From Massilia sp. YIM B02763 (GTDB taxonomy: Bacteria; Pseudomonadota; Gammaproteobacteria; Burkholderiales; Burkholderiaceae_D), in NCBI RefSeq assembly GCF_030412015.1, contig NZ_JASNRD010000008.1:62001-126000 (forward strand): a stretch of 64,000 nucleotides of DNA, written 5' to 3'. A program made the position numbers and the translations under genes. The notes beneath the pieces were generated by a model. It was not told the origin of the DNA. It searched no databases and saw nothing but the letters and a program-made list of their open reading frames with translations. How positions within the stretch are numbered: position 1 is the stretch's first letter; each line of letters begins with the position of its first letter. Positions 8,835-18,301 of this stretch are shown here, piece by piece.

Positions 8835-8859
8835 ATTTAACCGTGACGAATCACGTTTA

Positions 8860-9735
8860 TTATCCGATGATGCGCAAGGAATAATCCGTCGCCCGGATAT
8901 CCTTGGTGAGGCTGCCGATCGAGATCCGGTCCACGCCCGTCTCCGCGATCGCGCGCACGGTCTGCATATTGATCCCGCCGGACGCCTCCAGCAGCGCGCG
9001 GCCGGCATTGATGCGCACCGCGTCGCGCATCGTGTCCGGGTCGAAGTTGTCGAGCAGGATCGACACGGCGCCGGCGGCCAGCGCTTCCTCCAGTTCCGCG
9101 ATCGATTCGACCTCGACCTGGATCGTCACGCCCGCGTCGAGCGCGTTCGCCGCCTTCAGCGCGGCCGTGATGCCGCCCGCGGCCGCGATGTGGTTTTCCT
9201 TGATCAGGATGCCGTCCCACAGCGCCATGCGCTGGTTCTCGCCGCCGCCCACGCGCACCGCGTACTTCTGCGCCTGGCGCAGGCCGGGCAGCGTCTTGCG
9301 GGTATCGAGGATGCGTGCGCGGGTGCCGGCGACGACGTCGACATAGGTCCGGGTGCTGCTGGCCACGCCGGACAGCAGCTGCAGGAAATTCAGCGCCGAG
9401 CGCTCCGCGGTCAGCAGCGAACGGGGCGAGCCTTCGATCGTGCAGACGACGCTGTCGGCCGCCATGACGTCGCCCTCGGCGTACTGCCAGTCGATCTCGG
9501 TCTCGGGATCGATCGCCAGCATCACCCCTTCGAACCAGGGCGCGCCGCACAGGACGGCCTGCTCGCGCACGATGACGCGCGCCTTCGCGCGCGGCTGCTC
9601 CGGCACCAGCTTGCCCGTCAGGTCGCCGCTGCCCACGTCTTCCAGCAGCGCGGCCAGGATGTTCTGCTCGAACGCGGCCTGCAGTTTTTCGTCCATCTGG
9701 CCTTCGTCGGCATGCGGGTTACGTAGCGTTGTCAT
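8860..9735 (-). CDS. nadC: Nicotinate-nucleotide pyrophosphorylase (quinolinate phosphoribosyltransferase)
   Basis: NadC converts quinolinate and PRPP to nicotinate mononucleotide, CO2 and pyrophosphate. The 291-residue protein has [14 protein letters not shown], the helix [11 protein letters not shown], the substrate-binding [10 protein letters not shown] and [14 protein letters not shown], the catalytic ILIKENHI, and the C-terminal barrel ([33 protein letters not shown]). It starts at the ATG at 9733-9735, overlapping the nadA stop by four bases (ATGA), with GGAG upstream, so nadA and nadC form a coupled operon supplying NAD together with nadB at 4.2 kb. Confidence 0.96.
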   Translation of the reverse strand: MTTLRNPHADEGQMDEKLQAAFEQNILAALLEDVGSGDLTGKLVPEQPRAKARVIVREQAVLCGAPWFEGVMLAIDPETEIDWQYAEGDVMAADSVVCTIEGSPRSLLTAERSALNFLQLLSGVASSTRTYVDVVAGTRARILDTRKTLPGLRQAQKYAVRVGGGENQRMALWDGILIKENHIAAAGGITAALKAANALDAGVTIQVEVESIAELEEALAAGAVSILLDNFDPDTMRDAVRINAGRALLEASGGINMQTVRAIAETGVDRISIGSLTKDIRATDYSLRIIG

Positions 9736-10874
9736 GCGGGTCCGACTCCAGAGAACAGTTTGCCTTCGTTTTCCAGCGCGCCCGTCGGGAGCGCCTTGGC
9801 CTTTTTGGCGGCCGCGAAATCGAGCATGCGGTCGATCGCGCGCTTGGCCTGGCGGCCGACTTCCGGGTCGACGTGGATTTCGTTGCGGCCATCGCTCGCC
9901 TCGAGCACGGCGGCCAGGTTCTGCAGGCCGTTCATGGCCATCCACGGGCAGTGCGCGCAGCTCTTGCAGGTGGCGCTGTTGCCGGCGGTCGGCGCCTCGA
10001 TCAGGATCTTGCCGGGCGCCGCCATGCGCATCTTGTGCAGGATGCCGTTGTCGGTGGCGACGATGAAGTGGGTCGCATCCATCGTCTGCGCCGCGTTGAT
10101 CAGCTGGGTGGTCGAGCCGACGACGTCCGCCTGTTCGACCACGTTGGCCGGCGACTCCGGGTGCACCAGCACCTTCGCATCCGGGTATTGGGCGCGCAGC
10201 AGGTCCAGTTCGATACCCTTGAACTCGTCGTGCACGAGGCAGGAACCCTGCCACAGCAGCATGTCGGCACCCGTCTGCTTCTGGATATAGGAACCCAGGT
10301 GGCGGTCCGGCGCCCACAGGATCTTCTTGCCCTGGGCGTGCAGTTCCTTGACGATGTCCAGGCCGATCGACGAGGTCACCATCCAGTCCGCGCGCGCCTT
10401 CACGGCGGCGCTGGTGTTGGCGTAGACGACGACGGTACGGTCCGGATGCTGGTCGCAGAAGGCGGCGAATTCGTCGGCCGGGCAACCCAGGTCGAGCGAG
10501 CAGGTCGCGTCCAGGTCCGGCATCAGGATCGTCTTTTCCGGGCTCAGGATCTTGGCCGTCTCGCCCATGAAGCGCACGCCCGCCACCACCAGGGTCTTGG
10601 CGGGATGGTCGCGGCCGAAGCGGGCCATTTCCAGCGAGTCGGACACGCAGCCGCCCGTCTCCTCGGCCAGGTCCTGCAGGTCGGCGTCGACGTAGTAGTG
10701 CGCGACCAGCACGGCTTCGCGTTCCTTGAGCAGGCGGCGGATGCGCTCCTTGAGGGCCGTCTTTTCGGCGACCTCCAGGGGCGATGGGGTGCGGGCCCAG
10801 GCCTCGGCGGTCGAGCAGACGCCGCCGACCGGGCGGTCGTATTCGAAAGTCTTGATGGGGGCGATGGTGTTCAT
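9732..10874 (-). CDS. nadA: Quinolinate synthase
   Basis: NadA condenses iminoaspartate (from NadB) with dihydroxyacetone phosphate to quinolinate using a [4Fe-4S] cluster. The 380-residue length is typical. The three expected cluster cysteines are in place: Cys125 in [10 protein letters not shown], Cys212 in GSCLVHDEF and Cys309 in the CKSCAHCP motif. Other family blocks are [28 protein letters not shown] and [14 protein letters not shown]. It is the first gene of the nadA-nadC operon, with a four-base overlap at its end. Three stacked palindromes lie just upstream (10907-10960). Confidence 0.97.
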   Translation of the reverse strand: MNTIAPIKTFEYDRPVGGVCSTAEAWARTPSPLEVAEKTALKERIRRLLKEREAVLVAHYYVDADLQDLAEETGGCVSDSLEMARFGRDHPAKTLVVAGVRFMGETAKILSPEKTILMPDLDATCSLDLGCPADEFAAFCDQHPDRTVVVYANTSAAVKARADWMVTSSIGLDIVKELHAQGKKILWAPDRHLGSYIQKQTGADMLLWQGSCLVHDEFKGIELDLLRAQYPDAKVLVHPESPANVVEQADVVGSTTQLINAAQTMDATHFIVATDNGILHKMRMAAPGKILIEAPTAGNSATCKSCAHCPWMAMNGLQNLAAVLEASDGRNEIHVDPEVGRQAKRAIDRMLDFAAAKKAKALPTGALENEGKLFSGVGPA

Positions 10875-10906
10875 GACGGATGTCCCGTTTGAAGTCCGTT
10901 GAACGC

Positions 10907-10960
10907 GTAGGCGGGGAACCCGCCTACCCTACCGGTAGGGTGGACGGCTGTGCCGTCCAC
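10907..10960. repeat. Three consecutive palindromes between ybiT and nadA
   Basis: Three perfect inverted repeats follow one another with almost no spacing: GTAGGCGGG / CCCGCCTAC around GAA (10907-10927), CCCTACCGGTAGGG (10927-10940), and GTGGACGGC / GCCGTCCAC around TGT (10940-10960). The element lies after the ybiT stop and before the nadA start on the same strand. It may be an intergenic mobile or REP-like element, or a transcript-processing site. Confidence 0.85.
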
Positions 10961-10980
10961 GCGTCCAACCGGCTGAAAAA

Positions 10981-12582
10981 TCACTCGAGCCCTTGGCTCT
11001 TCAGGTAATCCTCGTAATTGCCCTGGAAGTCGATGATGCGGTCTTCCTTGATCTCGAGGATGCGCGTGGCCAGCGAGGACACGAACTCGCGGTCGTGCGA
11101 CACGAAGATCAGCGTGCCCGCGTACTTGTCCAGCGCGATGTTCAGCGACTCGATCGATTCCATGTCCATGTGGTTCGTCGGTTCGTCGAGCAGCAGCACG
11201 TTGTGACGGCCCAGCATCAGCTTGCCGTACATCATGCGGCCCTTCTCGCCGCCGGACAGCACGCGCACGGACTTCTTGACCTCGTCGCCGCCGAACAGCA
11301 GGCGGCCCAGGATCGAGCGCACGGCCTGGTCGTCGTCGCCTTCCTTGGTCCACTGGCCCATCCAGTCGGTGAGGTTGGCGTCGGTGGCGAATTCCTCGGT
11401 CGGATCCTGCGGCATATAGCCGGGGTTCGCGTTCTCGGCCCATTTCACGCGGCCGGTATCGGCATCCAGGCCCGTGATCGGACCGCTGCCGATCGAGCGC
11501 AGCAGCGTGGTCTTGCCCGCGCCGTTGGCACCGATGATCGCCACGCGTTCGCCCGCCTCGACCATGATCGAGAAGTCCTTGAACAGCTGGCGGTCGTAGG
11601 CTTTCGACAAGCCCTCGGTCTCGACGGCCAGGCGGTGCAGCTTTTTCTCGCCTTCGAAGCGCACGAATGGATAGGCGCGCGAGGACGGCTTGAATTCCTC
11701 GATCTTGATCTTGTCGATCTGCTTGAGGCGCGACGTGGCCTGGCGTGCCTTCGACTTGTTGGCCGAGAAGCGGCGCACGAAGTCCTGCAGTTCGGCCACT
11801 TTTTCCTTGGCCTTCGCATTGTTCGCCAGCTGCTGGTTGCGCGCCTGGGTCGACGCTTCCATGTAGTCGTCGTAGTTGCCGGGATAGACCTTCAGCGTGC
11901 CGTAGTCCATGTCGGCCACGTGGGTGCAGACCGAGTTCAGGAAGTGGCGATCGTGCGAGATGATGATCATCGTCGAGTTGCGCTGGTTGAGCATGTCCGC
12001 CAGCCAGCTGATCGTGTGGATGTCCAGGTTGTTGGTCGGTTCGTCCAGCAGCAGGATGTCCGGATCCGAGAACAGCGCCTGCGCCAGCAGCACGCGCAGC
12101 TTCCAGCCCGGCGCCACGGCGCTCATCGGCCCCTGGTGCAGGTCGGTGGCGATGCCCAGGCCCAGCAGCAGTTCGCCGGCGCGCGCCTCGGCCGAATAGC
12201 CGTCGTACTCGGCGACCTTGCCCTCGAGCTCGGCCGCTTTCATGTAGTCCTCGTCGGTCGCGTCCGGATTCGCGTAGATCGCGTCGCGCTCGGCGATCGC
12301 GTTCCACAGCTCCGTATGGCCCATCATGACCACGTCGAGCACGCGCTTGTCCTCGTAGGCGAACTGGTCCTGGCGGAGTTTACCGAGGCGCTCGTTCGGG
12401 TCGAGGCTGACGTTGCCCGCGGACGGCTCGAGATCGCCGCCGAGGATCTTCATGAAGGTCGACTTGCCGCAGCCGTTGGCGCCGATCAGGCCGTAACGGT
12501 TGCCGTCGCCGAACTTGACGGAAATGTTTTCGAACAGCGGCTTGGCGCCGAACTGCATCGTGATGTTGGCTGTACTGAGCAC
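10981..12582 (-). CDS. ybiT: ABC-F family ATPase, YbiT type
   Basis: A 533-residue protein with two ABC domains and no membrane segments, collinear over its full length with E. coli YbiT (530 residues), including the opening [20 protein letters not shown]. Both Walker A motifs (GANGCGKST near 34-42, GANGAGKTT in the second domain), both LSGG-like signatures (the second as LSGGEKGRM), Walker B DEPTN and the linker [18 protein letters not shown] are present. ABC-F proteins act on ribosomes as translation factors; YbiT's exact role is less settled than that of EttA. It is monocistronic, with AT-rich sequence upstream at 12600-12640. Confidence 0.92.
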   Translation of the reverse strand: MLSTANITMQFGAKPLFENISVKFGDGNRYGLIGANGCGKSTFMKILGGDLEPSAGNVSLDPNERLGKLRQDQFAYEDKRVLDVVMMGHTELWNAIAERDAIYANPDATDEDYMKAAELEGKVAEYDGYSAEARAGELLLGLGIATDLHQGPMSAVAPGWKLRVLLAQALFSDPDILLLDEPTNNLDIHTISWLADMLNQRNSTMIIISHDRHFLNSVCTHVADMDYGTLKVYPGNYDDYMEASTQARNQQLANNAKAKEKVAELQDFVRRFSANKSKARQATSRLKQIDKIKIEEFKPSSRAYPFVRFEGEKKLHRLAVETEGLSKAYDRQLFKDFSIMVEAGERVAIIGANGAGKTTLLRSIGSGPITGLDADTGRVKWAENANPGYMPQDPTEEFATDANLTDWMGQWTKEGDDDQAVRSILGRLLFGGDEVKKSVRVLSGGEKGRMMYGKLMLGRHNVLLLDEPTNHMDMESIESLNIALDKYAGTLIFVSHDREFVSSLATRILEIKEDRIIDFQGNYEDYLKSQGLE

Positions 12583-12658
12583 TTGGTAAACCCTTTGTGG
12601 TTTTGCGCGGTTATGCTAATAAACCGTACATTTTACCACCGTGCGCCGCCCTTGCCAT

Positions 12659-12685
12659 AGCGGGCACGCCTGTGGCGTGCCCGCT
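12659..12685. repeat. Perfect palindrome at the 3' end of the LD-carboxypeptidase gene
   Basis: AGCGGGCACGCC, a TGT loop, then the exact reverse complement, ending on the first base of the stop codon of the gene to its right. It shares the stem-TGT-stem architecture with 10940-10960 but has no T-run. Confidence 0.8.
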
Positions 12686-13614
12686 CAGCCGGCTTGCAAG
12701 GTCGGATAGCCGGACAGTTCCAGCGTCCAGCCACCTTCGCTGGACCGCAGCCTTCCGCGCGCCCCGAACGGAATCGTCACCCGGCGCTGGATGTGGCCGA
12801 ATTCCAGTCCCGTCAATACCGGGCACGGCAGCGTGCTGCGAACATAGTCCAGCATGGTCTTGAAATCGTAGCCGTTGTCCATCGGCCCCAGGCGGTAGCC
12901 GGAAAAATCGCCCAGCACGATGGCGCGCTGCCGCTCCAGCACGCCGGCCTGCATCAGCTGCAGCAGCATGCGTTCGACCCGGTACGGGTGTTCGGCGATG
13001 TCTTCCAGCCACAGGATGCCGTCGTCGATGCGGGGGAAGTACGGCGTGCCCAGCAGCGAACAGATCATCGCCAGGTTGCCGCCCCAGACCGTGCCCTCCA
13101 CGGCCAGCGCCGGATTGCCGGCGCCCTCGCCCGCGATGGCGTGGGTCGGGCCGGCCAGGCAGCGCCAGAAATCGTCCAGCGTGAAGTCGACAGGTTCCTC
13201 GGCCCCGAAGTCGCCGGCAAACATGGGGCCGGCATAGCTGACTGCGCCGCGCTTGGCGTACAGCGCCATGTGGAAGGCCGTGACGTCGGAAAAGCCGACG
13301 AAGATCTTGCCGCTGTCCGCCATGCGGTCGAAGTCGATATGCGGCAGCAGCCGCGTCATGCCGTAGGCGCCGCGCAGGGCCATGACGATCTGCACGTCCG
13401 GGTCGGCCGCGGCGGCCTCGAGCTGGGCCAGGCGGCCTTCGTCGGTATCGCCGAAGCGCAGGTGGCGGCGCGCGTGCTCGTAATAGTTGTGGACCAGGAC
13501 GCCCTGGGCTTCGAGGCGGGCGATGCCGCGCGCGACGGCATCGGCGTCGGGCGCGTAGCTGCCCGGTGCGACGACGGCGAGGCCGATGCGTTGCGGGAAT
13601 ACGGGAATGGTCAC
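12685..13614 (-). CDS. ldcA: Muramoyltetrapeptide L,D-carboxypeptidase (peptidase S66)
   Basis: LdcA removes the terminal D-Ala from murein tetrapeptides during peptidoglycan recycling in the cytoplasm. The 309-residue protein has the family layout: IGLAVVAPGSY, MALRGAYGMTRLLPHID, the nucleophile Ser109 in VGFSDVTAFHMAL, WGGNLAMICSLLGTPY, the charge-relay Glu in ILWLEDIAEHPYRVERML, and the His in LEFGHIQRR. The start is GTG at 13614, overlapping the upstream hydrolase stop by four bases (GTGA), so the two are translated together. Confidence 0.9.
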   Translation of the reverse strand: MTIPVFPQRIGLAVVAPGSYAPDADAVARGIARLEAQGVLVHNYYEHARRHLRFGDTDEGRLAQLEAAAADPDVQIVMALRGAYGMTRLLPHIDFDRMADSGKIFVGFSDVTAFHMALYAKRGAVSYAGPMFAGDFGAEEPVDFTLDDFWRCLAGPTHAIAGEGAGNPALAVEGTVWGGNLAMICSLLGTPYFPRIDDGILWLEDIAEHPYRVERMLLQLMQAGVLERQRAIVLGDFSGYRLGPMDNGYDFKTMLDYVRSTLPCPVLTGLEFGHIQRRVTIPFGARGRLRSSEGGWTLELSGYPTLQAG

Positions 13615-14537
13615 TGTTTGACGAAGAGCCTGGGTGTCGAGTCGGGCGTCATCTTACCGTGGGCATGGGCGTCGATCAAGGCGAGCAGGCGCTCCAGTAA
13701 CTGGGCCGGTAAATCGTGGCCCATGCCTTCGATCACTTCCAGGCGCGCGCCCGGCACGGCCTGGGCCGTATCGACGCCGCAGGCGAGCGGGATGACGGGA
13801 TCGGCGGCGCCGTGGATCACCAGCGTGGGCGCGGCGATGCCCTGCAGCTGCGCCGTGCGGTCGCCCGCGGCGGCCACGGCCAGCATCTGGCGCGCGATGC
13901 CGCCGGGGCAGCAATTGCGCCGCATGGCCCGTGCCACGCGCCGGCGCAGGTGTTTTTCCGGCGTCGGATAGGCCGGGCTGCCGATCGCCTGCAACAGCTG
14001 CACCGTGTGGTCGATGGCCGCGTCGACGTCCATGCTGCTGCGTGGCCGCCGCAGCAAGGCGCGGCGCACGGCCGGCGCCGGGCCCGGCAAACCGCGCCGG
14101 CCCGTGCTCGACATCAGCGAGGTCAGGCTCAGCACGCGTGACGGATGCCTGGCCGCGACCAGTTGGGCGATCATGCCGCCCATCGAGGCGCCGACCACGT
14201 GGGCGCGCGCGATGCCCAGCGCCGACAGCACGCCGACGGCGTCGTCGGCCATGTCGTCCAGCGCATACGGGGGCTTCAAGGGCAGGCGCAGCTTGGATTT
14301 GAGCCAGGCCAGGCCCAGGCTGGGCGTGCCCGCATGCTCGAACTTGGTCGACAGGCCGCAGTCGCGGTTGTCGAAGCGGATCACGTAGAAGCCGAGATCG
14401 GCCAGGCCCTCGACGAAGTCGTCGGGCCAGGCGCTCATCTGCAGGCCCAGGCCGGAAATCAGCAGCAAGGGAGCGGCTTTCGGATCGCCGGCGGTATCGA
14501 AGGCGATGCGGATGCCGTTGGCGTTCAGGCTAGGCAT
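13611..14537 (-). CDS. Alpha/beta hydrolase
   Basis: This 308-residue protein is a soluble alpha/beta hydrolase: oxyanion region ISGLGLQMSAW, strand RFDNRDCGLS, nucleophile elbow GASMG with Ser118, acid in VIHGAADPVIP and His in IEGMGHDLP. It resembles TAP/aclacinomycin-methylesterase-like hydrolases. The ATG at 14535-14537 is chosen because the fold begins at once; an extension to 14726 is low-complexity GC-rich translation. It is the first gene of a coupled pair with ldcA, but a peptidoglycan substrate is only a guess. Confidence 0.78.
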   Translation of the reverse strand: MPSLNANGIRIAFDTAGDPKAAPLLLISGLGLQMSAWPDDFVEGLADLGFYVIRFDNRDCGLSTKFEHAGTPSLGLAWLKSKLRLPLKPPYALDDMADDAVGVLSALGIARAHVVGASMGGMIAQLVAARHPSRVLSLTSLMSSTGRRGLPGPAPAVRRALLRRPRSSMDVDAAIDHTVQLLQAIGSPAYPTPEKHLRRRVARAMRRNCCPGGIARQMLAVAAAGDRTAQLQGIAAPTLVIHGAADPVIPLACGVDTAQAVPGARLEVIEGMGHDLPAQLLERLLALIDAHAHGKMTPDSTPRLFVKQ

Positions 14538-14738
14538 GGCGGCGACGCCGGCACCGGGTCGACCGGAGGAGGTGGGGATGCCGGAAGGTAAGCGGTTGGT
14601 CCAAGGGATTCTCCGTGCCGCGTCAAGGCGGCTGCTGGAACCAGCATACCATTTTCGACATGTCGGGGGCGCGACGGGAGAATTGTGTGGTCGGCGCAAC
14701 GGCTCCCGTCGTACCAGCCTGCGCAAGGACGACGCTGC

Positions 14739-15732
<994 letters not shown>

Positions 15733-15745
15733 GGAGCGTCGCCTC

Positions 15746-16381
15746 TCAAGGAATCTGTAAAAGTTTGTGGGTCTGGAGGCTGAGCTTCCATTTCGGGTTG
15801 GCGCGGCAGGTGTCGATCGCCAGCTTCGTATTGAATTCGGCCAGCGGGCCATCCATCGGCTGCACGTAGAAATTCTCGAAATCGAGGTGCTCGTAGGCGG
15901 CCAGGTCCTGTCCCGCCTGCGGGATCACGACCTTGATCTCGTTGCCTTTGGCCACGACCAGCGTCGAGCCCATTTTCGGGCTCACGCACACCCAGTCCAC
16001 GCCCGCCGGTACCGGCAGCGTGCCGTTGGTCTCGATCGCGATCGTGAAGCCGCGCGCATGCATGGCGTCGATCAGCGCCGCGTCCAGTTGCAGCAGCGGT
16101 TCGCCGCCCGTGAAGACGACGTATTTGCTGGCCGGGTAGGATGCCGGCCACAGGCCGTCGATCTCGTCGGCCAGCAGCGCCGCTTCCTTGAACTTGCCGC
16201 CCCGTTCGCCGTCGGTGCCGACGAAATCGGTGTCGCAGAAGGTGCAGGTGGCCGTCGCGCGGTCTTCCTCGCGACCGGTCCACAGGTTGCAGCCGGAGAA
16301 ACGGCAGAACACGGCCGGACGGCCGGCATGGGCCCCCTCCCCCTGCAAGGTATAGAAAATCTCTTTGATGCTGTAAGTCAC
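15746..16381 (-). CDS. queE: 7-carboxy-7-deazaguanine synthase
   Basis: QueE is a radical-SAM enzyme that rearranges 6-carboxytetrahydropterin to 7-carboxy-7-deazaguanine. The 211-residue protein has YTLQGEGAHAGRPAVFCRFSGCNLW and the unusual CX14CX2C cluster motif (Cys31, Cys46, Cys49) of QueE, followed by YVVFTGGEPLLQ and IAIETNGTLPVP. The start is GTG at 16381. It heads the queE-queD-tadA operon; queC is not in the window. Confidence 0.94.
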   Translation of the reverse strand: MTYSIKEIFYTLQGEGAHAGRPAVFCRFSGCNLWTGREEDRATATCTFCDTDFVGTDGERGGKFKEAALLADEIDGLWPASYPASKYVVFTGGEPLLQLDAALIDAMHARGFTIAIETNGTLPVPAGVDWVCVSPKMGSTLVVAKGNEIKVVIPQAGQDLAAYEHLDFENFYVQPMDGPLAEFNTKLAIDTCRANPKWKLSLQTHKLLQIP

Positions 16382-16561
16382 GTTAAGCCTCTCGTCAACC
16401 TTCCATTATACCGCGCGCCGGCACGGCCGTAGAAGAGGGGCGATTTTTCGCGGGGCCCGTGCGATGGACACCTCAATTGACCGTAAGCAAGATAATTCCG
16501 ATCAGAAAGACGTACTTTCTCTTTGAGGAAAATTCCTAACCCAACTATCGGAAGCTTCGCC

Positions 16562-17035
16562 ATGAGATCGCCAATGTTCTGGTTAGCGAGCACTGCCCTG
16601 CTCCTGCTGCTGGCCCTGTCCGGCTGGCAGGCCGGGCTCGGCGCAAGCGCGCCGGTCCTGCCCCGGCACCTGCATGTCGGCGTGCTGATGCTGGGCGGGA
16701 TCGGCGCGCTGTTCGGCCTGATCTTCTGGGCCGTGTACAGCGAAGACGCCGCCACCCGCCGCGAAGCCGCGCGCTGCGGTGAACGCACCATCGGCAGCCG
16801 TGCCGACCTGGCGCTGGCAGAATCCGAGCTCCTGCTCGGCCGCCTGGGTGCGCCCGGCACCGGTTCGGATGCCGGCGCCCAGCTCGCGCTGATCCGCGCC
16901 GAACTGGCGCAATTGCAACGCCAGAGCGCCATCGACGACCCACTGCTGGCGGCACGGATGGAGTTGCTGTGCGCCCGCGTCGACCGCGTCCTGCTGGCCG
17001 TCCGGGAGCGCTGGTGGGTGCTCGACCCCGGGTGA
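16562..17035 (+). CDS. Small membrane protein of unknown function
   Basis: A 157-residue protein with two hydrophobic N-terminal segments (FWLASTALLLLLALSGWQAG and VGVLMLGGIGALFGLIFWAVY), then a soluble alpha-helical tail rich in Ala, Leu, Glu and Arg that could form a coiled coil. I recognise no family. ATG at 16562 follows GGAAG; an in-frame TTG at 16523 is less likely. It precedes a diguanylate cyclase by about 110 bases on the same strand and might be co-transcribed with it. Confidence 0.6.
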   Translation: MRSPMFWLASTALLLLLALSGWQAGLGASAPVLPRHLHVGVLMLGGIGALFGLIFWAVYSEDAATRREAARCGERTIGSRADLALAESELLLGRLGAPGTGSDAGAQLALIRAELAQLQRQSAIDDPLLAARMELLCARVDRVLLAVRERWWVLDPG

Positions 17036-17144
17036 CGCGCGCCCGTTCGGTCTTGCTATAAATCAAAGGAGCGCTATTGGCCGTAGCGCACAATCGGTGC
17101 CTGTCAGCAATCAATTTCCTAACAGACAGACCCGAAGGACGGCC

Positions 17145-18209
17145 ATGACAAGTACATCGACACAGCGGCTCGCCAGCGTTGCGGGCGCCCAGGCGGCGTC
17201 CCTTTCCGCGTCGCTTTCTTCGGCCATGCCGCCGCTGGCCGGCGGCGCGCCGGACCGTGCGTTCGCCCATCAGTTGATGGAGATGCTGGCCATTCCCGTG
17301 TTCGTGCTCGACCTCCAGTGCCGCGTCATGCTGTGGAACCTCGCCTGCGAGCGCCTGACCGGCGTTTCCGCCAGCGAGGTCGTGGGCACCCGCAATCACT
17401 GGCGCGCCTTCTTCGAGGAGCAGCGCCCCACGCTGGCCGACCTGCTCGTCGAGGACCGCGCCGAGGAAATCGGCCGCCTGCGTGCCCGCCCCAGCATGGC
17501 CGCGCGGCCGGACCACGGCGGGCAGCAGGGCCACCTGTCGGCCGAAAGCTGGTGCGACATGCCGCGCATGGGGCGGCGGCGCTACCTGGCGGCCGACGCC
17601 AGCCCCATCCACGACGAGCACGGCCAGCTGGTCGCCGTCGTGCAGACCCTGCGCGACCTGACCGAGGAAAAGATGGCCCAGGTCGCGCTGGAACAACTGG
17701 CCACCCGCGACGGCCTGACCGGCCTGGCCAACCGCCGCTGCTTCGACGACACCCTGCACGCCGAATGGGCGCGCGCGCTGCGCCAGCACCAGCCGCTGTC
17801 GCTGCTGATGGTCGACGTCGACAACTTCAAGGCCTATAACGACGCCAATGGCCACCTGGGCGGGGACGAATGCCTGAAGCGCATCGCCGGCGCCGTCGCC
17901 AGCGAGATGCGCGCAAACGACCTCGTGGCGCGCTACGGCGGCGAGGAATTCGCCGTGATCCTCCCGAACCAGTCGCTGAAGGGCGCGGCCAGCGTGGCCG
18001 AGCGCATCCGCACCCGCGTGGAGGCCCTGCAAGTGCCCAACCGGCTGGCGGCGGGCACCCACGTCACCGTGTCGATCGGCGCCGCCACGGCCATCGCCTC
18101 GCACGACAACAGCGCCAGCGAGCTGGTCGCCATCGCCGACGCCGCCCTGTACCGAGCCAAGCACATGGGCCGCAACCGCATCAGCCTGCCGCTGTCGGAG
18201 CCCAGCTGA
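17145..18209 (+). CDS. PAS-GGDEF diguanylate cyclase
   Basis: The protein (354 residues, no membrane segment) makes c-di-GMP from two GTP. It has a PAS sensor domain (about 40-175, starting LMEMLAIPVFVLDLQCRVMLWN) and a GGDEF domain (about 185-350). The active-site motif is GGEEF at 265-269, and a canonical inhibitory site RAND sits five residues before it (256-259), so product feedback is expected. The start ATG at 17145 is preceded by GAAGGA. A bidirectional terminator follows at 18259-18285. It is one of three c-di-GMP turnover proteins in the window. Confidence 0.92.
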   Translation: MTSTSTQRLASVAGAQAASLSASLSSAMPPLAGGAPDRAFAHQLMEMLAIPVFVLDLQCRVMLWNLACERLTGVSASEVVGTRNHWRAFFEEQRPTLADLLVEDRAEEIGRLRARPSMAARPDHGGQQGHLSAESWCDMPRMGRRRYLAADASPIHDEHGQLVAVVQTLRDLTEEKMAQVALEQLATRDGLTGLANRRCFDDTLHAEWARALRQHQPLSLLMVDVDNFKAYNDANGHLGGDECLKRIAGAVASEMRANDLVARYGGEEFAVILPNQSLKGAASVAERIRTRVEALQVPNRLAAGTHVTVSIGAATAIASHDNSASELVAIADAALYRAKHMGRNRISLPLSEPS

Positions 18210-18255
18210 GCGTTCGACGGAATGATCCGGCGAAGCGGCGCGGGCATGCGGCCGC

Positions 18256-18285
18256 AAAAAAAAGCCGGCATGACGCCGGCTTTTT
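18256..18285. terminator. Bidirectional intrinsic terminator
   Basis: The hairpin GCCGGC-ATGAC-GCCGGC is flanked by eight A on the left and five T on the right, and serves the convergent diguanylate cyclase and YflT/DUF2382 genes. Confidence 0.9.
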
Positions 18286-18301
18286 CATGGTGCGTGATCC
18301 A

